DNA from: a virus
Direction: 5' to 3' (one strand)
Virus record (IMG/VR): IMGVR_UViG_3300029319_000016
Coordinates: 24,051 to 88,050 of that record
DNA: 64,000 bases
This document shows positions 16,401 through 27,000 of this stretch, piece by piece. Positions within the stretch are counted from its first letter, which is position 1; every line of letters starts with the position of its first letter. The position numbers and the translations under genes are program-made. A model generated the notes under the pieces. It did no database searches, was not told the origin of the DNA, and was given only the letters and a program-made list of their open reading frames with translations.

Positions 16401-16529
16401 TAAAAGATTAACAGTTTCTTTATCTTGTAATCTAAGTGTTTGTGTTCTTGAAGCAGGAAAGACACCTATAGAAGTAATATAGAGGTTTGGTACATTTTCT
16501 CTTCCTATAATGTTTAAATCAAAAGCCAT
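13461..16529 (-). CDS. Large virion protein with Arg-rich, RGG-like disordered C-terminus
   Basis: The protein is 1022 residues. Residues 1 to about 870 are a mixed fold with many N, F and K residues. An N-terminal IGRENVPNLYITSIGVFPAS strand region and an SRMYGLSTGRGSYSYGR loop stand out. From about 880 it becomes very basic (KKRARRINRRRRKN and on). A proline-rich spacer (SVPPPSRPPPSN) follows, and the last about 35 residues are a run of GPSRG, GRG and RRG units ending GGGY. Low-complexity RG/RGG tails bind nucleic acid or drive protein assembly in other systems and are unusual in phage structural proteins. The main body is not recognised. It sits between two confidently structural genes. 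Confidence 0.7.
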   Translation of the reverse strand: MAFDLNIIGRENVPNLYITSIGVFPASRTQTLRLQDKETVNLLINFSIFNSLNFSGRPYFNNKNSVNQIKIFVSTDHATTENLRQNNIIFTKPRLQRLLQNSNNQFIEITLNDEDHGKYLKLNTLQKINKFIKIEKISTKGHLAVFACLSKKQSNTKEKFGPTIVEMVFKDNEIPLNTSLFLKKNTKEVWPSAVHQHRRGYMENSFHFNNISHGALDTTNVYNLKTKDYRFKFLFNQKQIKQIPKDNRKIFSPLETTQLENGKIGAIFSINAREILIQNSKEALILNSIYPEILDKFQDVQIKKLEVFSNGRPIIYTRSSGDKINFNRTAFAKIKNIKMSNERFIYSADCVFENRRMRDLEIRVQTDNPIKRYLNDLVTRMKAQTAAYLKKISSIILSDQYFDRTTRTYNRDKIVSSFDKRTKIAPWSTCIKTLIEGIHVVCGKDSANEVEIIRNLSAMGSPKTCTFESLNGLLFLCMKIIKKMSRMYGLSTGRGSYSYGRNTNRTRISFPSSRKRYRVNLKINKKFKNYLKSNNRAEMYTNFFNVSQFVRILENEKRRFSNENFLNTNDDTRFVEHATLSPSEITKGRDKFILKNLSQINEEALGKFADSLLLGESELSALFGENIRAERFREEYNFEDNLLGENTNIFDEPEEKALDKDSRPVPIAKAMRKALVASRGSNRFSILNRNSAVLQSKTESEFSELPIQHVFLLNPDVALPIVGELQEFFYEKQYTKDAMFFNLQRVKYYTIDTEQGIGNVQYQDLTTDVLAELTSPIVCRMFEHYDPSFNSPSNQFEDYGVVNSYFVIYPNNYNRTSSNRVDSNPMNMQAFNSFYRLYNIQDFYEYEFAKNLFFVENSYRQPMVLKALSKRPTSRRSSVAKKRARRINRRRRKNPRNRRNRRIENNLEVMLNKTKPPKSIKDKNAYISKLKPKKVSSIKSTFFSKIQNKKQDNEIEQATTTSVPPPSRPPPSNARSTNRPSDNRERSSRNRGRRGPSRGQGPRRGPSRGPSRGRGPSRGGGY
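13464..13565 (-). repeat. Degenerate tandem repeat encoding GPSRG/GRG units
   Basis: Short units of the type GGACCTTCAAGAGGT (coding strand) are repeated with small changes across about 100 bases and encode the Arg-Gly-rich C-terminus of the 1022-residue protein. The irregular unit length suggests growth by replication slippage. Confidence 0.8.
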
Positions 16530-16542
16530 TTTTTAGTCCTTA

Positions 16543-17649
16543 TTAACATTGTTCATCTGGGTCTTCACAAGCTTCACCACTTGGTAAAATTGTCTGTACT
16601 GCTGATTCTAGATCAACATCAGGACACTTAATTTTTAAATCATCTATCAGTTTGTTTGTTGAATCTAGTTTGCTCAATACTTTACAAATATCTTTTTCTG
16701 GTATTTCTTTATCAACTCTTAAGTCAAAATAATATTCCACTGTTGATGCGTCTGGTTCTAGAGTTGTAGAAAAAGGGTTTTCAAATAAAATGTCTTTTTC
16801 AATTTTATAAGCTGATACTTCTTCTACCACTTTGTTTAAAAACTTTAATGGTTTATAAGTATTTGTAAACCCACTTTCATTTTTATCATATTTAAAAACT
16901 TGTATTTGAAATGAATCTTTTTTTATAAACCCATTTTCTTCTAAAATTAAAGATAAAATTTGATCTTCGGTTATGTTTAGATAAGTATCATCTCCATAAA
17001 CTATTATAGGTTCTAAGTTTGGACTGTAATTAGCAGTTTCAACATCTTGGTCGTAAGACTCTCCAACAATTTTTACTTGAGTTTCCCATTCTATATCAAT
17101 TTCTAATTGCGGAATGTGTATAACAGATGCTGATGGTGATGGAGCATACAAATTATTAGATGGAATAGATGAAGTATAGTTTGTAGAAATTTCTGGTTTT
17201 ATTTCAGCAGCAAACATTTTCAAGTCCCAACTTGGTGAATGCGATGATCCCACTTTTGATGACCCTAGAGTGTTTTGCAAAAACTTAGTATTCATGTCAG
17301 AAACAGGTCTATATTGGGTATCATAAACATTTTTGTAGGTTTCAGTAGTTTCAGCAGTTTCTTCTGTATTGTTTACCAATAAGATTGAAGAGTCGGCTAA
17401 TTCGGTCTCAACTGATAACATTGTATACTGAGGTTTTAAAGAGGGAGTGTTGTTTATTATTCTATCTTTTATTTCAGAATTATACTCATCGTCTAAGTCT
17501 CCGACAGTTTGCTGTTTTATGTTGTAGACAACATCATCATCTAAAAAAGAATAAAATTTAGGCATTAACTTGCCTCTGGACAGTAAATGTCTTCCATAGG
17601 GTGTAAGTTTTATATCTAAAACATCTTCTTTTTTATCAAAATAGCTCAT
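16543..17649 (-). CDS. Virion structural protein, LT-x-x-GR-x-LLSRG family
   Basis: This 368-residue protein starts MSYFDKKEDVLDIKLTPYGR, followed by HLLSRGKLMPKFYSFLDDDVVYN. It is the same N-terminal signature as the 318-residue protein but closer to the standard form (L-T-P-Y-G-R-x-L-L-S-x-G, then P-x-F/Y-Y-x-F-x-D-D-D-x-x-Y). The remainder is acidic. It has a mid segment with PQLEIDIEWETQVKIVGES and a C-terminal part with three cysteines near the end (CPDVDL, GEACEDPDEQC). The gene overlaps the stop of the 2142-residue gene by one base. Proteins with this signature occur beside large tail proteins in marine myoviruses. A tail or baseplate role is inferred. Confidence 0.75.
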   Translation of the reverse strand: MSYFDKKEDVLDIKLTPYGRHLLSRGKLMPKFYSFLDDDVVYNIKQQTVGDLDDEYNSEIKDRIINNTPSLKPQYTMLSVETELADSSILLVNNTEETAETTETYKNVYDTQYRPVSDMNTKFLQNTLGSSKVGSSHSPSWDLKMFAAEIKPEISTNYTSSIPSNNLYAPSPSASVIHIPQLEIDIEWETQVKIVGESYDQDVETANYSPNLEPIIVYGDDTYLNITEDQILSLILEENGFIKKDSFQIQVFKYDKNESGFTNTYKPLKFLNKVVEEVSAYKIEKDILFENPFSTTLEPDASTVEYYFDLRVDKEIPEKDICKVLSKLDSTNKLIDDLKIKCPDVDLESAVQTILPSGEACEDPDEQC

Positions 17650-20600
17650 TACGATTTAACAATTGGTGGTGTAGGAAACAGGATAGTGTCATTTAGTCGT
17701 TGACTTTCGCCACTGTCTACGTTTCCAAATTCCACTTCTGCGTCTATTTTAATTAGTTCTATAAGAGAAAAGAAATCATAAGGCCAATTGTAAGCTAATT
17801 TTTGTTTTCGACCCGTGGCAGTAGCAACAATCTCATCACTAGAAACGTCCGCACCAGACTCATTTCTTTCAAACATTTTTTCAAAATAATTGTTTCTAGC
17901 TCTCTTTTTAACCTTAAATACCATCCATTGTAAATCTGTATTAATGTCAGATAGTCTTGTTATTTTTTGTAAATCACCTTGATTATTCAAGATAGCTCCT
18001 CTTCCAAAAAATTCTTGAGAGAACAAATCGTGTGAAAATGTAGATGTAACGACCTCTTGCTTGTTACCAATTGAAGGTGGTAAGTTTTGCCAGATATCTG
18101 CAAGGTCTTGTTTTGACAATTTATGAGAAAACTCAAATACATACATAACAACAGGATCTACATCTTTAAAAGAGACAAAATCAAATTGTGGAGGGAAAAC
18201 ATATTTTCTTAATTGTTTAACTAAGTCTGAAATTGTATCGCCTACTTTACTTTCTTGATTATTTAAAGCTGCTTCTACATCTTTTTTGTTAATTTTAAAA
18301 AATCTATTTTTACTACGGTCGGCTACAAAAGGAATCGCAACAACAGCTTCTTCAATTATTTTAGATTCTTTTATCTCTCCAACTCTAACTGGATCAGTAG
18401 AAAAACCACATAGATTCAATAATGATCCTGTTGCATCAAAATCTCTATTAAGAGCACCTTCAGTCCAATTTCTTGGTACTTCTTCTACTTGTATGAAGAT
18501 ACCTTCATCTGTACTTTGAGGAAGTCTACCGTATTGATGCCACATACCAATTGGAACAGAACTTGTTGCAATGTTTGGCATGGTTATTGTATCATGTGAA
18601 TGATGATTAAAATTCAATGTTGGGCATTCAAATTTTGACTGCATTATCCATCTATATTTGTTTTCAAATTGGGTGTCAACTGTAACATTGCGAGCATTCG
18701 TTATGTCTTGTCTTAGAACACCTTTTGAGAATATATTCATAGATGAAGCAATTTGCATAGCCATGTCATTATTTACAACAGTAGAGACATCAAACGGCTC
18801 AACACCGCTTATAATTCCTCCGACAGTTCTAGTACTATTTGCTCCGTCAACACCTGTTGCTGCGTCTACTAGAGGACCAAAATCGTGAGTAAATCTAGCT
18901 GACTCGTCAGCTTCCATTACAACAAGAAAGTCTGGTGATACAGTTGTACTATCAACAGTGGCAGAATATCCATCAACACTATTTAAAAGAGTTGCTAAGT
19001 TAGTTGCAAATAGTTCTTTAGTCAAGGTAGATGTCAAGCCAACATAAGCTTGCCCTGAAGTGAAAGTGGCTTGAGAAGTTATGGTATTAGAGCCGGTAAC
19101 TCCTAGGAACAAAGATCCATTAGATGCCGTTATTCCTATTGTTTGTCCATTAGTTATGACACCATCAATTTTAATTTTTAATTGCGCTTTGGTACTACTT
19201 GAAACAACAAACTGACTTGATCCTGAATTATAATATCTACAAAATTCAACAGAAGAATTGTTTATAATTTCTGGTAGTGTATATTTTTTGGTTCCCTCGG
19301 GTGGAACAAAGGTGATGTCAGCCCATGCTTCTCCATGATAATAGGGAGGAGTAAATGGGTAATTGAACCCATTATTAGCACCAGAAGATGTAACATCAGT
19401 ATAGGTTGAGCCGGTTTTATAAGAAAAATCCACAGAATTTTCTTTTTTAAAGACATTCCAGTTTTTAGTTTTAAAAAATGAACTGGAAAAGTGTGTAGGC
19501 GGTCCGAACGCAGAGGGTCTGGAATACATGGTAAATCCTTCACCCATGTTTCCTGTATCTTGTGGTACACCAAACTTTATACCATTATTAGCTTCTTGTG
19601 GTGATTTACTACCTGTAATTGTTCTATACATTTTTAGTCGTAACGAATATACTTTATCACCTTCAGCGTTTCCAAAGTTTGGATCACCTTGTGGTAGGGA
19701 AGTTATTGTAGTGTAGTTTTCATTTTCTAAAAAGAAATCTCCAACCTCAGCTAGAAAATTATTCATCTGTAATTTATAGTTATTATCACCTTGTCCATTC
19801 CATAAAACTTCTGTTTGTGTATTGCCTAAGGAATCTGGTTCATTTGAAAATAATGAAATATTTGCCAAGTGTTTTTCTGGTTCTACTAAAGCCTCAAATG
19901 GTATTCTTTGGTCAAATCGATCGTTTATATAAAATTCAATGTTATCATCTGTAGCGGTTGTCATGGAAGAAGTAATTACTGGATAGTCACAAGCTATACC
20001 TGATTTTATTGTATTAAACAGAACGCCTGGTCCAAATAAAGGATTTAGTAAATACTGTGTTGGATAGTTGTTGCCTATAACGTATTGTCCCAAATAATCA
20101 CCAGAACTCGTTATAGTTAGGTTAGAACCATAAGATGAATAAAATTGTTTAGCTATTTGAACTGTTCTTTGAGCAGGATAAAAACCGTCATAAGGTAAAA
20201 ACTTTTTTATCGCTTTGCAGCTTAAAGTTATTCTATAAGGATCAAAAAGTTTACTATGGTCTCTTTTCACTACATCAAACATTTTTAAAAACTCAGTATT
20301 AGAATAAGTTTTATAAAAATTATCCTGAGAGCTGTTCTTAAGAGTCTCTAACCCTCCAGATAACTCAATAAAATTGTTCTTAGCATCTAACGGACCGTGA
20401 GACAAAAAGAAATCTAAGTGGTCGTTAATCCTAAATTCTGGAACGATGGAATAGTCTTTACCTACTCCTCTAACTTCTTCCATAAATTCACCATAAGTGT
20501 CATAGAAAGGTTTTTTAGAACTACTAACAAAGTTTCCATTTTCATCAAAAAACCCAGCTTGATCGCCTGCTTCCCATTTAGCTGTTCCAAGAAACTTGTG

Positions 20601-23600
20601 TCTACTTATTAAAGGATAAATTGTTCCACCAGACAAATTAGTAAAAAATGGATTAACTACAGTTGCAGCACCAGTTAAAGAATGTCTTCTAGAATAGAAA
20701 CAAGATGCAGAAAACTGAGCATCGACAATTGTTGTTTTTGAAAAAGATCTTGCAAATTGAGAATATGAGTTTTGTAATATACCAGCTCCCTTGAAAGAAT
20801 TAAAACCAGTTGATCCTCCAATAGGAGAAGCTGCCGCGTCTGGAGACGTAAAATTTTCTATTGTCTTAGGGGCAGCATCTACACTTTTACTTAAAGTTAC
20901 CACATAAGTATTGAAATTTGAACCAGGTAAAATACTAAAATTTGCATACGAACCATTATCTAATCTTAAGCTTTCAGGTACACTATCTACATAGCCATAA
21001 ATGTTGGCAAAACCTGTTGTATAGTCACCAGAAGAAGAGTAATCGTAATGAGTTCCATATTGCATGTTAGAAGAAGAAACACCAAATTTCACCGCGTTCT
21101 CGCCAAAATCTTCATTTAAGTGTGTTTTTTCAAAATCATACCACAAAATTGGTCCACTTAACTCAGTTAAGCTTTCGCAAACATTAGAATAGTTTTCAAA
21201 TCTTAGACCAGTATTTCCATCAGTTTTAGATTCAGTTCCAGTTACGCCTCCACAAAATCTTTTAACTTTATTATTCATTTGCGTTGTTGACAAACTATTG
21301 TGATCAAAACATCCACTTACCACAGCAATGTCTGATATATAAAACTCATTTAAATATTGTTGAGTTAAATTATTACCAGAACTAAACCAAAAAACATCAG
21401 TTGGTATAGAGCCTGTGTCTGCTGCTGTCCATGATGATGCTGTGTATGCTTGATGTGCTCCGGGGGCAACGTGTCCAGGGCCATTAAAAAATCCCCACTG
21501 ATCGTTTACAGCACTAGCGGACATAAATTCTCCATTTATAGCTAATTGAACTGCTCCAGATGGATTTAAAGTAGCTGCTATCATAGATTGACTTAAAGAT
21601 AAATAGAAATGCTGTTGTCTTCCCAAAATTGGTTGTAAATAATAAGTACCACTACTTTGAGCCCCCACTGGATTATTATCCGTAAAAACATCATCAAAAA
21701 AGAATTCAACTGCTCCACTTCTAGGAACATTTCCATAGTGTACTGTTCCGTCGTTTTTAAACCATTTGGTACCAAGTCTAACCACTAATCTGGGTCTTCC
21801 AATGGTAGTGTAGCCAGAGTCAGAAAGCTTAACAGATGATGTGGTATAATATACCTGCCTCCTCAATGCCTTAATGGTGGACAGATTCCCAGAGTAACTA
21901 ATAGTATCTTCAGATCTTATCCCTGAAAAATCCACGGACGAAGAAATGTCAAAAAATAGTGTGTGATAAGCATCTGTAGGATAGTTGGCTAAAGAATTCC
22001 AGTAGGTTAATCCACAATCCACAGAACATGAAAACCAATGTTGTCTGTATGTTTCAGTTAGTCCTGTTGGGGCTGCTGTGTCTCTCCAAATGTTTTGAAT
22101 TGTTGTAAATCTTCTTGCGTAGTTTGGTGATGGAAGATCTCCGAGATCGCTAAGATACAAGCCTTTCCTAGTTATTTTGGTTTCAGTAACTTCAACAGAG
22201 TCATATGAATATGTCTCTAGAAATGCTCCTTTTATCGCATCCCAATAGGCCTGAGCTCCTACTAATAAATGACTACCATGGGAACTGAGGATAATGTTAC
22301 CAATGCTACCTCTCTCAGCAAAATCTACAAAGTTTGTGTCATAGCCTAAGTCTCCTATTTCTGTAACATTTCCTGCGCCATCTCTATAAGATAAGTAAAT
22401 ACCAGAAGCAGGATAAAAAGGAAAATGAAAACCAAAAGCATCAGCTTTCGTAGTAGATGCTGTTGCAAATGATGGTCCATAAATTTTAAAAGAACCAGGA
22501 TTTCCTTGCAAACCTTGATTTTGGAAATCTTTATCTGTATCTAAAACCCACATAGACTGTGATGGAATCAAATGTCCAAATCCATTGTTTTGATTTAACT
22601 CTACTCTTTCATTTCTATCATCTTTCCAATAACCAGAAATAAAATTTGGTCTTTGTCTAACATAATTTTTTGTGGCATATAAAGAAGTTGGAAAAATTGT
22701 TTGACATAATTTAACACTATCAATACTTTCTATAATTGAATTAGTTGGGTCTATAGCAGTGTAGAACCTTTTAATATCACTATAATTTTTGTGATTATTT
22801 CTCTCTATACCTAATTCTCTATTTAAAAAGTTATTGTGGAAATACTGTATTTGACTTTGAAAAGGAGTGGATAAAACAATTTTATCGTCATATTCTTCTT
22901 CTCCATCTTTAATCAATATGTTAACAACAGCTTCGAAAGGTTTGTTTTTAAATGTTATTGGAACTTCATTATAATTTGTTAACTTTCCATATTTGTCAAA
23001 ATGTGTTGATAAAATTCTTTCATTTCTAATCGTTCTTCTTGCTTGTCCAGTTTCTGAAACGTGAGAGAAAATACTGTTTTTATTATGAAATCTTGTAATT
23101 GGATTTTGATGTGTTCTTATTTGCTTAAATGTTGAATAGCCATAAAGACCGTTTCTGTGTATGTTTAAAGCTGAAAAATAATCATTGCTCGATATGGTTG
23201 CAATTTTTTTGTTTCTTTTTTCAACTAATTTATTTGTTTTTATTATAGATGGTGGAAGTCGTGTACCTTCAGTTACTACAGAAACATTTCCAACGATTGC
23301 TTTTATTTCTGTCTGCTCTGGCAAATCTTCTCCATCTGATATAAAAGACAACTCTTTTTCTGTTCCTAAAAGAAAATATAAAAAAATGTTTGAAGAAACT
23401 GAAGTATTTCTAACATCATTAATAAATCCATTTGAATAAATCTCTTGAACCTCTTCGTATGAAAGTTTTTTACTAATAAAACACAAGTTTGATAACAATC
23501 CATGAAAGCCATTATATCCAGTAGGAATTGTTCCTATATTGATACTATCTTGTATTTGTCTAACATTTCCAGTATTTGGATCACTATCTGTTGAAAAGGT

Positions 23601-24077
23601 TGTTACTCTTTCTACTCCGTTTATATACAACAGAGCAGTATTTCCTTCAAAATTTCCATCCCAAGTAAAAAGAAAGTGCGAGAACTCTCTAATTTCTGCC
23701 TGTGAGAATTGAAATTTATAGTCTTTGGTGTTTCCACTATGGTCAGTAACATTGACAGTAAACCTAGGAGTACTCAACGATGGGTATAAACTAACACGTA
23801 TTGATAGCGATCCTGATGATGAGCACTGAAAAACGTTATTGAGTCCTACCGCGGAAGGATCGGTTAATTTTGCCCAAAACGAGAAACTTATACCACCAGT
23901 TGTTGGAAATAAATCGGTTGGGATTGTACCTTTCAAAGTAGTTCCACTTGATCCACCAGAGTCTATGAACGGAAATTGTATCATTCTAGTACTATTTTCG
24001 CCAATCGTATTGGTATCTGTATCTATCTTTTCATTTACCAGTGTGTTGAGACCTACAAGGTCTAAGTATATTGACAT
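17649..24077 (-). CDS. Giant LamG-bearing virion protein (2142 residues)
   Basis: Residues about 45-215 form a LamG/concanavalin-like sandwich: GGISFSFWAKL near the start, LFTWDG and LLYINGVERV in the middle, and LLSNLCFISKKLSYEEVQEIY at the end. This is the usual domain-end pattern of phage carbohydrate-binding LamG modules. The rest is beta-rich and very S/G/N/T/Y-rich, with further sandwich-like segments (HYGNVPRSGAVEFFFDDV) and no catalytic motif. The gene follows the 2669-residue LamG protein after one base. Size, composition and location suggest a tail fibre, adhesin or baseplate-peripheral protein that binds host surface glycans. Which residues contact sugar is not visible. Confidence 0.8.
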   Translation of the reverse strand: MSIYLDLVGLNTLVNEKIDTDTNTIGENSTRMIQFPFIDSGGSSGTTLKGTIPTDLFPTTGGISFSFWAKLTDPSAVGLNNVFQCSSSGSLSIRVSLYPSLSTPRFTVNVTDHSGNTKDYKFQFSQAEIREFSHFLFTWDGNFEGNTALLYINGVERVTTFSTDSDPNTGNVRQIQDSINIGTIPTGYNGFHGLLSNLCFISKKLSYEEVQEIYSNGFINDVRNTSVSSNIFLYFLLGTEKELSFISDGEDLPEQTEIKAIVGNVSVVTEGTRLPPSIIKTNKLVEKRNKKIATISSNDYFSALNIHRNGLYGYSTFKQIRTHQNPITRFHNKNSIFSHVSETGQARRTIRNERILSTHFDKYGKLTNYNEVPITFKNKPFEAVVNILIKDGEEEYDDKIVLSTPFQSQIQYFHNNFLNRELGIERNNHKNYSDIKRFYTAIDPTNSIIESIDSVKLCQTIFPTSLYATKNYVRQRPNFISGYWKDDRNERVELNQNNGFGHLIPSQSMWVLDTDKDFQNQGLQGNPGSFKIYGPSFATASTTKADAFGFHFPFYPASGIYLSYRDGAGNVTEIGDLGYDTNFVDFAERGSIGNIILSSHGSHLLVGAQAYWDAIKGAFLETYSYDSVEVTETKITRKGLYLSDLGDLPSPNYARRFTTIQNIWRDTAAPTGLTETYRQHWFSCSVDCGLTYWNSLANYPTDAYHTLFFDISSSVDFSGIRSEDTISYSGNLSTIKALRRQVYYTTSSVKLSDSGYTTIGRPRLVVRLGTKWFKNDGTVHYGNVPRSGAVEFFFDDVFTDNNPVGAQSSGTYYLQPILGRQQHFYLSLSQSMIAATLNPSGAVQLAINGEFMSASAVNDQWGFFNGPGHVAPGAHQAYTASSWTAADTGSIPTDVFWFSSGNNLTQQYLNEFYISDIAVVSGCFDHNSLSTTQMNNKVKRFCGGVTGTESKTDGNTGLRFENYSNVCESLTELSGPILWYDFEKTHLNEDFGENAVKFGVSSSNMQYGTHYDYSSSGDYTTGFANIYGYVDSVPESLRLDNGSYANFSILPGSNFNTYVVTLSKSVDAAPKTIENFTSPDAAASPIGGSTGFNSFKGAGILQNSYSQFARSFSKTTIVDAQFSASCFYSRRHSLTGAATVVNPFFTNLSGGTIYPLISRHKFLGTAKWEAGDQAGFFDENGNFVSSSKKPFYDTYGEFMEEVRGVGKDYSIVPEFRINDHLDFFLSHGPLDAKNNFIELSGGLETLKNSSQDNFYKTYSNTEFLKMFDVVKRDHSKLFDPYRITLSCKAIKKFLPYDGFYPAQRTVQIAKQFYSSYGSNLTITSSGDYLGQYVIGNNYPTQYLLNPLFGPGVLFNTIKSGIACDYPVITSSMTTATDDNIEFYINDRFDQRIPFEALVEPEKHLANISLFSNEPDSLGNTQTEVLWNGQGDNNYKLQMNNFLAEVGDFFLENENYTTITSLPQGDPNFGNAEGDKVYSLRLKMYRTITGSKSPQEANNGIKFGVPQDTGNMGEGFTMYSRPSAFGPPTHFSSSFFKTKNWNVFKKENSVDFSYKTGSTYTDVTSSGANNGFNYPFTPPYYHGEAWADITFVPPEGTKKYTLPEIINNSSVEFCRYYNSGSSQFVVSSSTKAQLKIKIDGVITNGQTIGITASNGSLFLGVTGSNTITSQATFTSGQAYVGLTSTLTKELFATNLATLLNSVDGYSATVDSTTVSPDFLVVMEADESARFTHDFGPLVDAATGVDGANSTRTVGGIISGVEPFDVSTVVNNDMAMQIASSMNIFSKGVLRQDITNARNVTVDTQFENKYRWIMQSKFECPTLNFNHHSHDTITMPNIATSSVPIGMWHQYGRLPQSTDEGIFIQVEEVPRNWTEGALNRDFDATGSLLNLCGFSTDPVRVGEIKESKIIEEAVVAIPFVADRSKNRFFKINKKDVEAALNNQESKVGDTISDLVKQLRKYVFPPQFDFVSFKDVDPVVMYVFEFSHKLSKQDLADIWQNLPPSIGNKQEVVTSTFSHDLFSQEFFGRGAILNNQGDLQKITRLSDINTDLQWMVFKVKKRARNNYFEKMFERNESGADVSSDEIVATATGRKQKLAYNWPYDFFSLIELIKIDAEVEFGNVDSGESQRLNDTILFPTPPIVKS

Positions 24078-24078
24078 T

Positions 24079-27000
24079 TTATTCTCCGTATGTAGCGTAT
24101 ATTTCTGATGATGAAGGGAAGGTAATTGCTGATTCTATTTTATCATTGATTTTATTTAGCCCATCTTTTGGCCAATAACCAAACATCTTTTGTACCCCAC
24201 TTCTTACACTATAATTATTTCCAAGCGAAGAAGTTACCCAACTATAATTGTAATCAGAAGCAGGCAAAACAGAATTGTAATTATAATTATTGTTCTTTTC
24301 TCCTATTATAGAACCCGGTTGGTGTCTTGGTAGCTCAGCTGTCACCAACTGAAGTCTTTGAGGTTGAGTAGATCCTGTTATGTCATAGATGCTGTCTCGA
24401 GCAGAAATCCGAGCTCTGTTGGCATAATCTGCATCAACATTCCATACTTTTGCATATTCTACTTCTTTTCCTGCTCCGAAACTATAACCCTGTATAGACC
24501 CAGTTTTATAAAAATTACCGGGACTATCAAAATTACTCACAAATGTTCCTGGGTTTAATGGGTTTGGTTCTTTATATATGTTTTCACCCAATGTAAAATA
24601 CGCTTGAATTTTATAGGACTCATTAATTGAAAGTACATCAGCATTTGGATTTTTATATAAATACTCTATTGTTGAAGGTTCAGGCAAGTCCCACCAAATA
24701 AGAGTATCCGCTATCATGCCTGAAAATTCAGACTCAGTTGTATCAGCGTCTGCATCTGAAATACCAGATAAATTTCCTCCCCAAGTGGCGTAACTAATAT
24801 TAGGATAGCTTCCACCCCCAGTATAGCCACCATTATCTGTAAATTTTCCATTTTCAGTGCTCGAATCGTATCGCCAAGTGTATGGCTTTACTACATCTTT
24901 ACTACTTACTCCATTTATGTAAATTATCGGCTCAGCATTAAGTTCTTTTCTGTAAAAGAATGCAATGTGATACCATTTGTTAAACTGTATTGGGGCATCT
25001 CCTTGTGGTATCGCATCTGGATCATTTGCACCTAAAAAGTTTTTTAAATTTATGTTCATTACATCGATGTCTCTTCTATTGACTTGTATACCCATCGAAT
25101 AACCAACCTTCGGGTAAGTTGTTCTTTGAATATAAAGACCTGTGGTGACCATCGAGTTATTAACACCGAAATAAAATGGATAAATTTCGTGTGTGCTGGT
25201 AGTATAGCTTTGTAATTTATCAAAGTTAACCCAATACGAAAATCCAACCCAACCTTCATTTCTTGCTTTCGTGGTTTTCCTCACAGCATCTATGTTTCCC
25301 CAATAATCATTGTAGGTCGAGACTTGTATAGCTGAATAAGTCTCAGCTGGATCTGTGGGATGAAATCTAAAAACTTTTCTTTGAAAAGTATCATTATCTG
25401 TTGTAGCTATTGGGCGAACTAAAGTGTTTCTTGGAATTTTATGAAAAGAGGCACTATAAGCGTAATCTGATTGATCTGGTAATCCATAAACGCCATCAGT
25501 ACCAGAACGACCCATAGGACGTTGATAAAGAGCTCTCAGACCATCTCTAGTGTTAATCTGGCTGTTCGCTCTTATCGTTCCAGATTCACCGCTTCCTGAG
25601 CCTCTAATAGATAAGTTTCTATAGTTTAAAGAGTTGTGAACAGAATATTCTCTTGCATATGCATCTAAGTATCCGTAAGATTGAACTTCAGGACCACCAG
25701 GTGCGGAAAATCTTGAAGCTATTACTGTTTTGTTTCTTTGAGATCCTGTTAAGAAGTCTGACTCTCTTTGAACTAAATTTAAAGGCCCTTCGATAGCAGT
25801 GGTATTAGACAATACCGTAAACGATGGATTAACATGATTACTGGCTGAAATTGAAATTCTGGCTGTTGTTGAGTGATAATCTTTTCTGGGTTTTATTGTA
25901 AAAATTGCTCTTTCAGATCCAGAAACATAAGGAAATTCAAAATCTTTAAATTGATGTTCTAATTTTCTTTGGGCTTGGTCCCAAATTTCTGTGTTTGTTA
26001 GATAGCCTAAGCCTTTCGTAAAGTAGAACCTATGGTCTTGGTCGTAAGGAATGCGTAATGTATTGTTGTGTGTTCCAAAACTAGAGGAAAGAAATTTATC
26101 TCTATTATTATGGTGATTATGAAGTCCTCCTGATACCTCATAACCATAATGATAAGTATCCCAATATGATTCGTCTCCATACTTCCACCAACTAAGAATG
26201 GTTGATGCCTTAGAATGTGTGGAAGGATCTTTCCAATTACCATTATTATATAATTCAGCTATTTCACCAGAACCAGTTAACAAAGTTTTCCAAATTACAA
26301 TGTCTTGGAGTGTTATTTTATCGTCATTGCGTATAATGAACTCATTGATTTGAGGAGTAGTCCCACCTACAGGACTGTAGGTAGTACCAGATGATGTCAC
26401 AGGGTGTCCATTTTGATATAATCTAGGTACCTTAGTGGCACTAGATAGGTCATCTACTTCAAAAACGGCTACATAGTGTACCCATTGACTACCAGATACA
26501 GATCCATTATTTGTATCAAAAATTGTTTCATCTTTTGCATTTGCACTATTTTCAAAATAGATTTGTATGTCATTATCCAAGAAAATTTGATGCCTCCATG
26601 TATCTCCATCATCTTTAAATCCTATGTGAGCAGTGTTGGATAATTCATTCACGGGAGTTTTCATCCACCAAGAAATTGAAAAGTTGTCTGTATTTAGGCC
26701 AGAAAGAGAACCTGTTGCGTCAGCTGTGAACGTGTTAGGACTTCTGAAAGTTTTTCTATATGTATAAAGGTTGAACAACTTGTTGAAATCTTGAGTTTTT
26801 GGATTTCCATCGGTATCAAGCCAAAGTGTTTTCTGGTATCCTCCTACTTGATCAGCCAAAGGATGTACCACTTGACCAAAAACATTTCCAACTGATAATG
26901 TTAGATTTAAATAATGATTATCTGTTAGGGAAGAGGCAGTTGCAATCGTAAAGCGAGGATAGCTTATTCTTTTAGGCATTGCTCTACTAGTTATACCGCT

